16,414 nucleotides of DNA from JAGPFW01 sp964535155 (GCA_964535155.1 CAZHSR010000018.1:1-16414); one strand, 5' to 3'. Counted from the first letter of the stretch, positions 1-7,882 are shown. Notes: generated from the sequence alone by a model not told the origin. Numbers and translations are program-made.

Positions 1-2193
1 AGCCTCCGAAAGGGCAGCAACATCAGATCCCGCTTTTCCAACATTTACAAAGACTTCAAAAGGAGCCCCAGATTCGTCGTTATTTATTACAACAAAAGCT
101 TTTCCCTGAGGTGTATCTACCTTGTATGTTGAACCTTTTAATTTGTAGTTTCGTTCTCTAGATTGAACTAATTGTCCATTAGGAATTTCACCAGTGTCAG
201 CTGATTTTTCAGAAGGATTATTTATATCTATATACCCGCCATCCCCCGACAAAACATCCACCTTTTTCTCTTCTTTTTTATCTTTAGGAACTTCCAAAAC
301 TACCTCTTGTCGGCTTCCGGAAACATAAACCGTTAAACCCTTACACCCAAGCTCCCATCCCATTTTGTAAACATTTGCCACATCTTCCCTGGTTGCAGTT
401 TCTGGTAAATTACAAGTCTTGGAAATAGAATTATCTACAAAAGCCTGCAGTGAAGCTTGCATTCTTATATGTTCTTCTGGTGTAATATCCGATGAGACCA
501 CAAATACATTCCTAATTTTCTCTGGAATTTGATGCACACTTTGACAAGAACCTATTCTGGAGACTTCTTCAATTATTTCTTGAACTTTTGCCTCTTCAAG
601 TTTTTGCAATTTTAAAGCCTTTTCAAACAAGGGACTTACATAATGCAAAGACATTTTTCCTTCTTCACCTGCTGCTTGATAGACATTTCTTTTGTAAGCT
701 AGAGCAAAAACTGGCTCGCATCCGTAACCTTCTATTCCAGCAACAGTGGAAATTGTGCCAGTAGGAGCAATTGTAGTTTGAGCCGAATTTCTTATCCCGT
801 GAGCTTTAATTCCTTCAACAATGGAGTTCCAGTCTAAACTTGGTCTTCCAAAGTCTTTTTCAAAGGGGTATAAAGGCTTAGGAGGTTGCCAAGCAAAGTT
901 GTTTCTATCATAAATGCTTCCAGAAATTGCAGGGAATGCTCCTTTTTCCTTTGACAACTCCACCGAAGTTTGCATGCTGTGAAACCTTACAAATTCCATA
1001 ATTTGTGCTGCAAAATCCATTCCGTCTTTGCTGCCGTATCTAACACCCGCCAAATACATGGAATCGGCAAGTCCCATAATTCCAAGACCTATTCTTCTTG
1101 CTCTTTTTGCTGCTGCTTCAACTTGAGGGACAGAGGGAATGTACTTATTTGCAGAAATTACATCGTCCAAAAAGCGAGTGGAAAGTTGAATGGATTCTTT
1201 TAAGGCTTCCCAATCAATAGAACCATCTTCTCGCATATGAGGCAAGATATTTAAAGAGCCTAAACAACAGTTTTCATAAGGCCCAAGCCATTGCTCTCCG
1301 CAAGGATTAGTAGCTTGCAATTTATACAAGTGAGGTAAGGGATTTTGTTTATTTGCTGTATCAACAAACAAAACACCCGGTTCGCCATTTTTATAGGCAT
1401 GTTCAATAATCAGGTCAAAAATTTCCCTTGCTCTTGGGGATTCAACGACTTTTTTGCTGCTTGGGTCAATTAAATCGTAAGTAGAATTGGCTTCAACTGC
1501 CTTCATAAATACATCTGTTAGAGCTATGGAAATATTAAAGTTAGAAATTTCACCTTCTGTGGCTTTGCAAGTAATAAAATCTCTAACATCAGGGTGGTCA
1601 ACCGACATAACTGCCATATTTGCGCCTCTTCTAACTCCTCCTTGAGCAATTTCTCCAAAAGCGGCGTCATATACACGCAGGAATCCCAAAGGTCCAGAAG
1701 ATTTTCCGTTACTACTTTTTACAACAGATCCTTTTGGGCGCAAGTTGGAAAAAGGAAATCCGTTTCCTCCGCCAGATTGTTGAATTAAAGCTGCCGATCT
1801 TAAGACAGAAAAGATTCCATCTGGGTCTTTGCCTAAATCATCGGCTAAAGGTAAAACAAAACATGCCGCTAATTGACCAAGAGGAGTTCCAGCTCCTGTA
1901 AAAGTGGGAGAATTTGGAAAAAATCTTTTTGTAGAGATTAAGTTGTAAAAATGAGTATATAGTTCTTCTCTTTTTTCATCACTTTCCTCTACCGAAGAGA
2001 CAACAGATGCCACTCTATGAAACATTTGTTCAGGTGTTTCTGCAACAACTCCAGAAGGGTCTTTTAACAAATATCTTTTCCCTAAAATGACTTTTGCGTT
2101 GTCCGAAAACTGAATATCTGTGTTTTTTTGGTTAATACGAGAAAATCCCACATTTTGGGACTGATTTTGTAATTCAGGCAGAAGCCATTTCAT
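1..2193 (-). CDS. nrdJ: Class II (adenosylcobalamin-dependent) ribonucleotide reductase, 3' end cut off by window
   Basis: Reduces ribonucleotides to deoxyribonucleotides, using adenosylcobalamin to generate the thiyl radical. The frame is open from ATG at 2193 to base 1 (731 residues, no stop reached). Seen: redox Cys111 in a GQLAAC context; the GGGNGFPFS and QGGVRRGANM blocks; radical-site N296-P-C298-G-E300; second redox Cys309, exactly 11 residues after C298 as in Thermotoga NrdJ; APTGT at 476-480; and an SKTCNLP block. The last visible residues (PFEVFVNVGKAGSD) are typical of the NrdJ C-terminal region. The C-terminal Cys/zinc tail lies outside. No N-terminal ATP-cone is visible, so allosteric activity control is probably absent. 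The gene follows pduO, which supplies its cofactor, after a 221-bp gap. The start has no clear Shine-Dalgarno. Family assignment is secure. Confidence 0.96.
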   Translation of the reverse strand, partial: MKWLLPELQNQSQNVGFSRINQKNTDIQFSDNAKVILGKRYLLKDPSGVVAETPEQMFHRVASVVSSVEESDEKREELYTHFYNLISTKRFFPNSPTFTGAGTPLGQLAACFVLPLADDLGKDPDGIFSVLRSAALIQQSGGGNGFPFSNLRPKGSVVKSSNGKSSGPLGFLRVYDAAFGEIAQGGVRRGANMAVMSVDHPDVRDFITCKATEGEISNFNISIALTDVFMKAVEANSTYDLIDPSSKKVVESPRAREIFDLIIEHAYKNGEPGVLFVDTANKQNPLPHLYKLQATNPCGEQWLGPYENCCLGSLNILPHMREDGSIDWEALKESIQLSTRFLDDVISANKYIPSVPQVEAAAKRARRIGLGIMGLADSMYLAGVRYGSKDGMDFAAQIMEFVRFHSMQTSVELSKEKGAFPAISGSIYDRNNFAWQPPKPLYPFEKDFGRPSLDWNSIVEGIKAHGIRNSAQTTIAPTGTISTVAGIEGYGCEPVFALAYKRNVYQAAGEEGKMSLHYVSPLFEKALKLQKLEEAKVQEIIEEVSRIGSCQSVHQIPEKIRNVFVVSSDITPEEHIRMQASLQAFVDNSISKTCNLPETATREDVANVYKMGWELGCKGLTVYVSGSRQEVVLEVPKDKKEEKKVDVLSGDGGYIDINNPSEKSADTGEIPNGQLVQSRERNYKLKGSTYKVDTPQGKAFVVINNDESGAPFEVFVNVGKAGSDVAALSEA

Positions 2194-2208
2194 GGTTATA
2201 TTAGCTTA

Positions 2209-2250
2209 CAGAGCCTTTAATCCGCACTGCCGGTGAGACAAAAGGACCTG
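2209..2250 (-). promoter_or_regulatory. Predicted stem-loop in the nrdJ leader
   Basis: On the minus strand CAG-GT-CCTTT pairs with AAAGG-CT-CTG, with an inner CCG/CGG step around the loop GCAGTG. The foot of the stem is about 15 nt before the nrdJ ATG, so as RNA it could influence access to the start. The structure is seen by eye only. The plus-strand complement carries ACCTGC and CCGCACTG strings faintly like a cobalamin riboswitch, but the layout does not fit. Function unknown. Confidence 0.3.
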
Positions 2251-2286
2251 CAAAAACTCTCCTTTTTTAATTTTGTACTTTAGCAA

Positions 2287-2314
2287 ATACTACCTATTTA
2301 AAATTAAGCTACAA
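2287..2314 (-). promoter_or_regulatory. Candidate nrdJ promoter (TTGTAG-N16-TAGTAT)
   Basis: A -35-like TTGTAG (2314-2309) and a -10-like TAGTAT (2292-2287) are 16 bp apart, the same spacing as at four other promoters in this window. A transcript would begin near 2280 and carry a leader of about 85 nt including the stem-loop at 2209-2250. Both hexamers are weak matches, and readthrough from pduO is also possible. Confidence 0.35.
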
Positions 2315-2393
2315 GTAATGAGAATTGGGTTAAATGGGTCTATAGTTTGTACTACAGGCAAGTTAGGGGAGAAATTATTAAAGTAATGAGAAT
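2313..2393. repeat. Exact 13-nt direct repeat upstream of nrdJ
   Basis: AAGTAATGAGAAT occurs at 2313-2325 and again at 2381-2393, start to start 68 bp. The nrdJ-proximal copy touches the candidate -35. Identical 13-mers in a 221-bp gap suggest a binding site for a regulator of nrdJ. They do not look like the NrdR-box consensus. Function is inferred from position only. Confidence 0.4.
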
Positions 2394-2401
2394 ATAAGAT
2401 G

Positions 2402-2414
2402 CCTTTAGTAAAGG
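2402..2414 (-). terminator. Small hairpin directly after pduO stop
   Basis: CCTTT-ACT-AAAGG begins at the base after the pduO stop codon (2415-2417). The stem is only 5 bp and is followed by CATCTTATATTC rather than a clean T-run, so it may be a weak terminator, an mRNA 3'-end hairpin or chance. Confidence 0.25.
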
Positions 2415-2918
2415 TTATAAAATAACTGGGTTTTTAACTGAAAATGTAAACAATAAATCTGAAAGGCGGTTTAAATATTGAATTAGGGCAAAAATCCTAA
2501 AGCATGAGTACTCAATGTTTTTAGAATACAAGACCATGGTGCGTTCAGCCCTTCGAGTGGAGACGCGAGCCAAGTGAAAGCGGTAATCATATCCAGAGAG
2601 ACCAGGTAAAACAAATGAATTTAAATTTAAAGGATTTTTGTCCATAACTTGTTCAAAATAATTAACTCGGGAAATATAATAGGCTTCATCATCAATGGAT
2701 TCCTTGGCTATACAGCCAGAGATTTTAAAAATGTCTCTTTGAATTTCCTCTATAAAGTTTTTATTTTCACCCATGCAAACAAGCTTGCAACCTCCTAAAG
2801 CAACATTTAGTTCATCAAGGCTTCCAAGGACTTCAAATAATAAATCGGATTTGGGGATACTTGCTCTTTTAATAGTGGAAGAATAACCCGAATCTCCGTT
2901 GCAGGTGTATAAACTCAT
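2415..2918 (-). CDS. pduO: PduO-type cob(I)alamin adenosyltransferase
   Basis: Transfers the adenosyl group of ATP to cob(I)alamin, giving adenosylcobalamin. The 167 residues are within the usual length for the family. Seen: N-terminal YTCNGDSG (the family's TGDxG-type ATP loop, here with N in place of the usual Thr); GSLDELN at 32-38; the Arg-rich signature HLARVSTRRAER at 115-126; and YLNRLSDLLF at 148-157. The start ATG (2918) overlaps the rodA stop as ATGA, implying translational coupling in an ileS-rodA-pduO operon. The next gene on the strand is the adenosylcobalamin-dependent reductase nrdJ, so the enzyme probably serves that reductase using salvaged corrinoid. No corrinoid synthesis or transport gene is visible here. 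The diverged ATP loop is the only oddity; the two C-terminal motifs make the family call firm. Confidence 0.9.
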   Translation of the reverse strand: MSLYTCNGDSGYSSTIKRASIPKSDLLFEVLGSLDELNVALGGCKLVCMGENKNFIEEIQRDIFKISGCIAKESIDDEAYYISRVNYFEQVMDKNPLNLNSFVLPGLSGYDYRFHLARVSTRRAERTMVLYSKNIEYSCFRIFALIQYLNRLSDLLFTFSVKNPVIL

Positions 2919-3991
2919 GGTTTCATTATACTATAAGACCAAACGCTCTGCGCTAGACCCAGCATTGAGAGGTGCAAAATTAGGGAAGATCCGCCATAGG
3001 TCATAAATGGAAGGGGAATTCCTGTAACTGGCATAATTCCTAGGTTCATACCTACATTTATAAAAAACTGAGCAAAAAAGATTAGGAATATTCCAACGAG
3101 GAGAATTTGACCTTGTAGGTCTTTGGTTTTTAAAAGGATGTAAATTAGCGAAAGCAAAAAGGCGGTGAAAATTAAAAGAAAAACTATGACGCCAAAAAAT
3201 CCCCATTCTTCGGCAAAAGAGGCAAAAACAAAATCGGTCCAATACGCGGGAAGAAATTCTAGATGAGACTGGCTTCCTCTGCCTAAGCCTTTGCCTAATA
3301 GCCCGCCAGAACCCACTGCAATTAAAGCCTGAACAACATTATATCCGGCTCCTAGGGTGTCTAATTGGGGATTAAGAAAAACCAAAATGCGCTTTTGCTG
3401 ATAATCTTTCAGTAAGGACCATAAAGGGTCGGAAAGTGCCCCTAGTATGAATAGCGAAAAGAAAAATAGATATTTATTTATGCCAAAACAAAAAAGAATC
3501 CCTACAAAAGCAATTCCTAAAGCCAGGCCTGTGCCAAGGTCGGGTTGAATAACTACTAAAAGAAAAAAAGGCAGAAAGATTGCCAAAGCATGAAAAAGAC
3601 CTCTAAAATTTGCCACGAAATCTTTTTTTTGACCCAAAACTCCCGCTAATGCAATAATAAGTGAAATTTTTGCAAACTCGGAAGGCTGAAAAGTAAAGCC
3701 GGCAATACTAAACCACCTAACTGATCCCCCACCAACTCTTCCTATTAAAATGGTCAAAACCAGCAAAAAGAGATTTGCAAAGTAAATTTGCTTCCAAAAT
3801 TTTAAGATATATTTGTAACCAACATTTGCCAATAAGAGGTAAACTGCCACGCCTATTAGAAAAAAACTTAATTGTTGTCGAGCATGATCTGGGCTTACAG
3901 AAAGCAAAGAAACAAATCCCAGAGAAAAAATTAAGATTGGGAAAATTACAAGGCCTAGGTTATATTTTTTCCACTGCATAAGAAGGGCCAA
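2915..3991 (-). CDS. rodA: SEDS-family peptidoglycan glycosyltransferase RodA
   Basis: Integral membrane enzyme that polymerises lipid II into glycan strands with a partner class B PBP; RodA acts in elongation and FtsW in division. The 358 residues are almost wholly hydrophobic helices. Seen: FQPSEFAK at about 101-108; QPDLGTG at 149-155; YQQKRI at 197-202; GAGYNVVQALIAVGSGG at 214-230; the catalytic-type Asp253 in TDFVFA; and MPVTGIPLPFMTYGGSS near the C-terminus. These favour RodA over FtsW. The preferred start is TTG at 3991: GGAG (4002-3999) lies 7 nt upstream, whereas ATG at 3979 would put it 19 nt away. The gene overlaps the end of ileS by 32 bp and ends in the ATGA overlap with pduO. 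No mreB or PBP2 gene is in the window. Confidence 0.95.
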   Translation of the reverse strand: MALLMQWKKYNLGLVIFPILIFSLGFVSLLSVSPDHARQQLSFFLIGVAVYLLLANVGYKYILKFWKQIYFANLFLLVLTILIGRVGGGSVRWFSIAGFTFQPSEFAKISLIIALAGVLGQKKDFVANFRGLFHALAIFLPFFLLVVIQPDLGTGLALGIAFVGILFCFGINKYLFFFSLFILGALSDPLWSLLKDYQQKRILVFLNPQLDTLGAGYNVVQALIAVGSGGLLGKGLGRGSQSHLEFLPAYWTDFVFASFAEEWGFFGVIVFLLIFTAFLLSLIYILLKTKDLQGQILLVGIFLIFFAQFFINVGMNLGIMPVTGIPLPFMTYGGSSLILHLSMLGLAQSVWSYSIMKP

Positions 3992-6827
3992 ACTCTATCT
4001 CCAACGAATCCGTGGCTAGTTTAATATCTTTATCATGCGAAGCAACAGTTTCACGGTTCAATTCTGTATCTTCAATAATAGCCTTAATCTTAGAAGAAAT
4101 ATCCACTCCCAACTGCTTCCTTTGTTCCTGGATTTGCCTAATTATAAAGCGCTTCTGTCCCTCTAATATCAAATTCTGATCTATCTCTATTTTTAAGGCA
4201 GTCAATGAATTTTCATCACGAATATAGTTCTCATCTAAATTCATTATCTCTTCCTTGGATAAAATAACAATTTTCTTAACATTAAGTTCATCTTGTGCTA
4301 TCTCGGGGAAATTTACTGGCTCTGTAGTAATAAATTCAGAAAGAGGTTGACGCAAAGTAATTTCCGCCTTTTCTCTTAGACCCAAACCAAAAGAAATTAT
4401 AGTTCTATCTGATTCCATTTTTTCCAAAATTTCTCTGTTTTTTTCTATAAGAATGATGTTTGGCTCTGGATATAAACAAAGATGCGCGGATTCTAAATCG
4501 CTCTCCTCCTTTAAAATTTGATAGATATTTTCCGAAATAAAAGGAATTATGGGGGCACTTATTAAAGAGAATTTGTATAATACTCTGTATAGGGTGGCTA
4601 AAGCCTGCTTATCCCCCGAAGAAATCCGATCTCTGGAGCGACGAATGTACCAATGGGATAAGTCATCAATAAAACTTTCCAAAGATGCTACTGCAGGGGG
4701 TATTAAATAGGCATCCAAACTTGTAAATACTTCTTGATTTGTAACTTCCAGTCGAGTTTCTATCCAAATATCCAATGGATGAGTACTAGGATCTTGGTTT
4801 TCTAAATCTTTGGGACTCCAATTATGCTTCTGGGCATACATTACAAAATAATTTAAGCTATTCCATAAGATGTTAAGTACTCCTCGTTGTTTATTTTTTA
4901 TTTCTGATTCATCAAAGTTTGCATTATTTCCAACAGTAAGGGGACTCCCCATCAGCCACAAACGAAGGGCATCTCCGCCGTATTTCTCCAGTGTTTCTTT
5001 GGGATCGGCATAATTTCCATAAGTTTTACTCATCTTTCTACCATCATCTCCTGCCAAAACTCCTGTGCAAATAACATTTTTAAACGGGTGAGTATCGAAA
5101 ATTGCTGTAGATAAACGATGCATCACATTAAACCAAGCCCTTACTTGAGCAATATATTCAACCACATAGTCGCCAGGGAAATTCTTCTCAAATTTTTCTT
5201 TATTTTCAAAAGGATAATGAAATTGAGCATAAGGCATGGAAGCGGCCTCAAACCAACTATCCAAAACCTCGGGGATTCGTGTGTATTTTTCCCCATCTTT
5301 GTTAAAGGTTATTTCATCTATATATGGACGATGTAAATCTTTAATTTTCTCCTCGGAAAGTACTTCAAGTTCTGCTATGGAGCCAATTACTACTCTCTTT
5401 CCACTTTCAGACTCCCAAACTGGCATAGGAGTTGCCCAAAAACGATTTCTGGAAATACACCAATCGGGGGAAGTTTCAATTACTTGTAGAAAACGACCAT
5501 ACTTTAAGTGATCCGGCACCCAGTTAATTTCCTCATTATTCTTAACCATATCTCCTTTTAAGGCTTGAACATCAACAAACCATGAATCCTGAGCCCGATG
5601 GATCAAGTTTGTATCACAACGATCGTGATAAGGTACCCTATGCAATATTTTCTCGTCTTTAAAAAGAAGATTTCCAGTTTGCAAATCCTCGCGAATATGC
5701 TTATTTGCTTTCAAATAGAACATTCCTTCATAAGGGTTTTTACCAAGATCCCCTGGGAGAAAATGACCTTCGTCATTCAGACTTTGCATAATGGTCAACT
5801 CGTAATGACGCCCCATTTCAGTATCTATGTCCCCAAATCCAGGGGCAGAATGTACTATTCCAGTACCTTCCTCCATATTTACCATGTCTTCGTAAGAATA
5901 AATTTTAAAATCTTTATCATTTGGTGCATAAAAATCAAACGGAGGATTGTATGAAAGACCAACTAAATCTTTTCCTTTAAATGTGTTTATACTGTTATAA
6001 GAGATTTCTTTAAAAACTACACTTAACCTGGCTGAAGCAACAATATACTTTTCTTCATTGACTTCCACTAAGGAATAATCTGCTTCAGGATCAACTACCA
6101 ATCCTCTATTTGAAGGGATTGTCCAAGGAGTAGTAGTCCAGGCAAGAGCATAGGCTCCTTTTAATACACCTTCGGAATTAATGGGAAATTTAACAGTAAT
6201 GGCTGGGTCTTCAACTTCTCTGTATGTATTATCCATGCTAACTTCAAAATTAGAGACGGGAGTTCCACAAACAGGGCAGTATAAAGAGGTTCTGACACCT
6301 TTGTATATCAAGTTCTTTTCGTAAAGTTGCTTAAAAGCCCACATTACAGATTCCATATAAGTCTGATCTGTAGTTCTATAAGCTTTTTCCATGTCCACCC
6401 AACGAGCAATTCTATCTATATACCAATTCCATTCCGAAGAGGTTTCCGCCGTATATTCGTAGCAAGCCTTGATAAAACCTTCCAAGCCGTAATTTTCTAT
6501 ATCTCTTCGATGTTTAATATCTAATTTTTTTTGGACCTTGTTCTCTACAGTTAAGCCATGTGCGTCCCATCCCCAAACTCTTTCCACTCTCTTTCCACGC
6601 ATTGTCCAAAAACGAGGTATAACATCTTTTGCCATTGAACCAAGGAGATGTCCATAATGAGGAAGCCCTGAAATAAAAGGGGGTCCGTCATAAAAAACAT
6701 ATTGATTGTCCTCAGAGCGACTTTCCACAGATTTTTCAAAGATTTTATTGTTCTTCCAAAAGTCCAATATTGATTTTTCAAGTTCAACAGGGGTTTTCTT
6801 TTGGGGTATCTGGAATCGTGCCTTCAT
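3960..6827 (-). CDS. ileS: Isoleucyl-tRNA synthetase, eukaryotic-like (type 2)
   Basis: Charges tRNA-Ile with isoleucine. It is a 955-residue class Ia synthetase. Seen: HIGH-type motif as HYGH at 57-60 within GLPHYGH; WGWDAHGLTVE at about 85-95; CP1 editing domain with TTTPWT at 231-236 and the APGFGDID segment at 328-335; paired Cys184/Cys187; WCISRNRFWATP at 456-466; and KMSKS-type motif as KMSKT at 598-602. The tail carries an Arg/Leu-rich anticodon-binding helical region. The GLPHYGH form and the region around it match the eukaryote-like IleRS2 class rather than the usual bacterial IleRS1, a class known for low mupirocin sensitivity. ATG at 6827 is preceded by TAAAAT exactly 6 nt away, suggesting a leaderless message. 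It is first in the ileS-rodA-pduO operon. Confidence 0.97.
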   Translation of the reverse strand: MKARFQIPQKKTPVELEKSILDFWKNNKIFEKSVESRSEDNQYVFYDGPPFISGLPHYGHLLGSMAKDVIPRFWTMRGKRVERVWGWDAHGLTVENKVQKKLDIKHRRDIENYGLEGFIKACYEYTAETSSEWNWYIDRIARWVDMEKAYRTTDQTYMESVMWAFKQLYEKNLIYKGVRTSLYCPVCGTPVSNFEVSMDNTYREVEDPAITVKFPINSEGVLKGAYALAWTTTPWTIPSNRGLVVDPEADYSLVEVNEEKYIVASARLSVVFKEISYNSINTFKGKDLVGLSYNPPFDFYAPNDKDFKIYSYEDMVNMEEGTGIVHSAPGFGDIDTEMGRHYELTIMQSLNDEGHFLPGDLGKNPYEGMFYLKANKHIREDLQTGNLLFKDEKILHRVPYHDRCDTNLIHRAQDSWFVDVQALKGDMVKNNEEINWVPDHLKYGRFLQVIETSPDWCISRNRFWATPMPVWESESGKRVVIGSIAELEVLSEEKIKDLHRPYIDEITFNKDGEKYTRIPEVLDSWFEAASMPYAQFHYPFENKEKFEKNFPGDYVVEYIAQVRAWFNVMHRLSTAIFDTHPFKNVICTGVLAGDDGRKMSKTYGNYADPKETLEKYGGDALRLWLMGSPLTVGNNANFDESEIKNKQRGVLNILWNSLNYFVMYAQKHNWSPKDLENQDPSTHPLDIWIETRLEVTNQEVFTSLDAYLIPPAVASLESFIDDLSHWYIRRSRDRISSGDKQALATLYRVLYKFSLISAPIIPFISENIYQILKEESDLESAHLCLYPEPNIILIEKNREILEKMESDRTIISFGLGLREKAEITLRQPLSEFITTEPVNFPEIAQDELNVKKIVILSKEEIMNLDENYIRDENSLTALKIEIDQNLILEGQKRFIIRQIQEQRKQLGVDISSKIKAIIEDTELNRETVASHDKDIKLATDSLEIEFGPSYAVEKI

Positions 6828-6833
6828 AGGGAG

Positions 6834-6862
6834 ATTTTAACAAAAGAAGCATGCGGAGTCTA
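6834..6862 (-). promoter_or_regulatory. ileS promoter, leaderless type
   Basis: TAAAAT (6839-6834) ends 6 nt before the ileS ATG. A weak -35-like TAGACT (6862-6857) is 17 bp further up. With transcription starting about 7 nt after the -10, the mRNA would begin at or next to the AUG. No Shine-Dalgarno is present. Confidence 0.5.
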
Positions 6863-6981
6863 TGATTCCGGATTTAGAGCATTTTTTGAAGTTAATGATA
6901 TAATATATAATGTCTGCTATAGAGCCTCGTACCAAAGTTTCGAGAGTTTCTTAGTATTTATAATAGGAAAGGAAAGCATTA

Positions 6982-7260
6982 GTGTACCAATTTTTATTTA
7001 AAATTTCTTATATTTTTTTGCTCTCTATAGCTTTTGCCCATAATACAGAAGGAAAGAAAAAGGGTAAAATTTTAAGGTTCGGAAAAATAGGATACGCAAT
7101 CACATTTCTAGTGGCACTTATTGCGACTTTGATAAAAACAAGATCTGTTAACGAATTTTTTATTTTGGGTTTTATACTTGAATCCGCCGTAGTACTAACC
7201 CTGGCTGAGTGCGTATTTTATATAATCTTTAGAAAAATACTCAAAGTGCCTCATTTTTAA
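6982..7260 (+). CDS. Hypothetical small membrane protein (92 aa)
   Basis: I do not recognise this protein. It has three predicted membrane segments at about 3-19, 37-51 and 59-83, with a basic stretch (GKKKGK) between the first two. The only start codon in the frame is GTG at 6982, since there is no internal Met. AGGA (6970-6973) lies 8 nt upstream and a perfect TATAAT lies at 6959-6964, so this gene would have a short leader with a Shine-Dalgarno, unlike most here. The same frame upstream is closed by several stops. It converges on the 7323-7784 gene. Its hydrophobic content and start signals support a real gene, but with no known family it could be a decayed remnant. Confidence 0.45.
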   Translation: MYQFLFKISYIFLLSIAFAHNTEGKKKGKILRFGKIGYAITFLVALIATLIKTRSVNEFFILGFILESAVVLTLAECVFYIIFRKILKVPHF

Positions 7261-7295
7261 AAAAACTATATAGAGAAATCTAAATACAATACAGA

Positions 7296-7314
7296 ATAGG
7301 TAAATTTAACCTAT
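7296..7314. terminator. Short inverted repeat between convergent genes
   Basis: ATAGGT (7296-7301) and ACCTAT (7309-7314) flank a 7-nt loop in the 62-bp gap where the 6982 and 7323 genes converge. There is no T-run on either side, so a termination role is only suggested by position. Confidence 0.2.
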
Positions 7315-7322
7315 ATTAGAAA

Positions 7323-7784
7323 TCAAGCGGTATTAATAAAAAATATTACGATAAGTACTGCTTGTAATAATAAGCACAAAAAACTGACTAGATACCAAGG
7401 GTTTCTAAAATTGTCCTTTGCTTTCTGCTCCTTATTGATTGCATCATTATACTCAGATATTGAAATGTTAGTAGTAGAAAACATCTTTTCTATAACAGAA
7501 TAATAGTTTGCCTCTGCCATCATGGCAAGATAGAAACAAATGTAACTGACTATTCCTACAATAAATGACGCAATTAGTAGATTAAGCTTGGAGGAGCTTT
7601 CTGGTAAGGTTTGAAAGAAAGCTATGCCTGCAGTTGTAAGTGCTAGGAGTAAGTTTCTAAGTTGAGTTAATGACTCAAAAGCGTGGGTTGCATAATATTT
7701 CCCATTTTCAGCCTTGTTGTCTTTAGCCCTTCTTCTTATTTCCTCAATATCAAATTGTAATTGTTGCTTCTCATGCATTTCCAT
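7323..7784 (-). CDS. Hypothetical 3-TM membrane protein
   Basis: I do not recognise the family. The 153 residues comprise a charged N-terminal helix (1-42, rich in Glu, Lys and Arg with EEIRRRAK), TM1 at about 44-60, TM2 at 67-90, a cytoplasmic-looking linker (91-128) that ends charged (NKEQKAKDN), and TM3 at 130-150. The ATG at 7784 is preceded by TGC-TATTAT ending 6 nt upstream, an extended -10 placed for leaderless transcription. It is divergent from the 307-residue gene at 7883, with only 98 bp between their starts, so the two may be co-regulated. It resembles the two-TM SLATT effector layout but has a third TM, so I do not assign it. Confidence 0.7.
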   Translation of the reverse strand: MEMHEKQQLQFDIEEIRRRAKDNKAENGKYYATHAFESLTQLRNLLLALTTAGIAFFQTLPESSSKLNLLIASFIVGIVSYICFYLAMMAEANYYSVIEKMFSTTNISISEYNDAINKEQKAKDNFRNPWYLVSFLCLLLQAVLIVIFFINTA

Positions 7785-7790
7785 GTAGTT

Positions 7791-7799
7791 ATAATAGCA
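7791..7799 (-). promoter_or_regulatory. Extended -10 promoter for the 3-TM gene
   Basis: Reads TGC-TATTAT on the minus strand (an extended -10 TGn plus a 5/6 match to TATAAT). It ends 6 nt before the ATG at 7784. No -35 is recognisable, which fits an extended -10 promoter. Confidence 0.45.
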
Positions 7800-7848
7800 G
7801 ATAGATACCCACTATTATGCACAGTAAGAGGTTAGTTTCCAAAAATGA

Positions 7849-7876
7849 TTGAAGTTACAAAATAATGAATTAAAAT
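7849..7876 (+). promoter_or_regulatory. Leaderless promoter for the 307-aa gene
   Basis: TTGAAG (7849-7854), a 16-bp spacer, TAAAAT (7871-7876), then AGTAGT and the ATG at 7883. The same TTGnnn-N16-TAnnnT-N6-start layout occurs at three other genes in the window. There is no Shine-Dalgarno. Confidence 0.55.
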
Positions 7877-7882
7877 AGTAGT

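Noticed and set aside
2209..2250. Cobalamin riboswitch
   Set aside because: ACCTGC and CCGCACTG strings resemble parts of the B12 element but lie on the plus strand, which has no downstream gene, and are only about 10 nt apart. The P1-P6 layout cannot be drawn.
2318..2386. 22-codon plus-strand ORF beginning MRIGLNGS
   Set aside because: No -10 or Shine-Dalgarno at a useful distance, and it runs through the nrdJ promoter region. Probably chance.
5598..5954. 118-codon plus-strand ORF inside ileS, and similar antisense frames in clpE, polA and gatB
   Set aside because: These lie wholly antisense to strongly conserved genes and have no recognisable protein features.
6910..6954. 14-codon ORF in frame with and upstream of the 6982 gene
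   Set aside because: Separated from it by three stops. No residues suggest a decayed N-terminus, so a pseudogene claim is not supported.
7323..7784. SLATT-type effector domain
   Set aside because: SLATT proteins have two TM helices; this has three, and no CD-NTase or SLOG partner is visible nearby.
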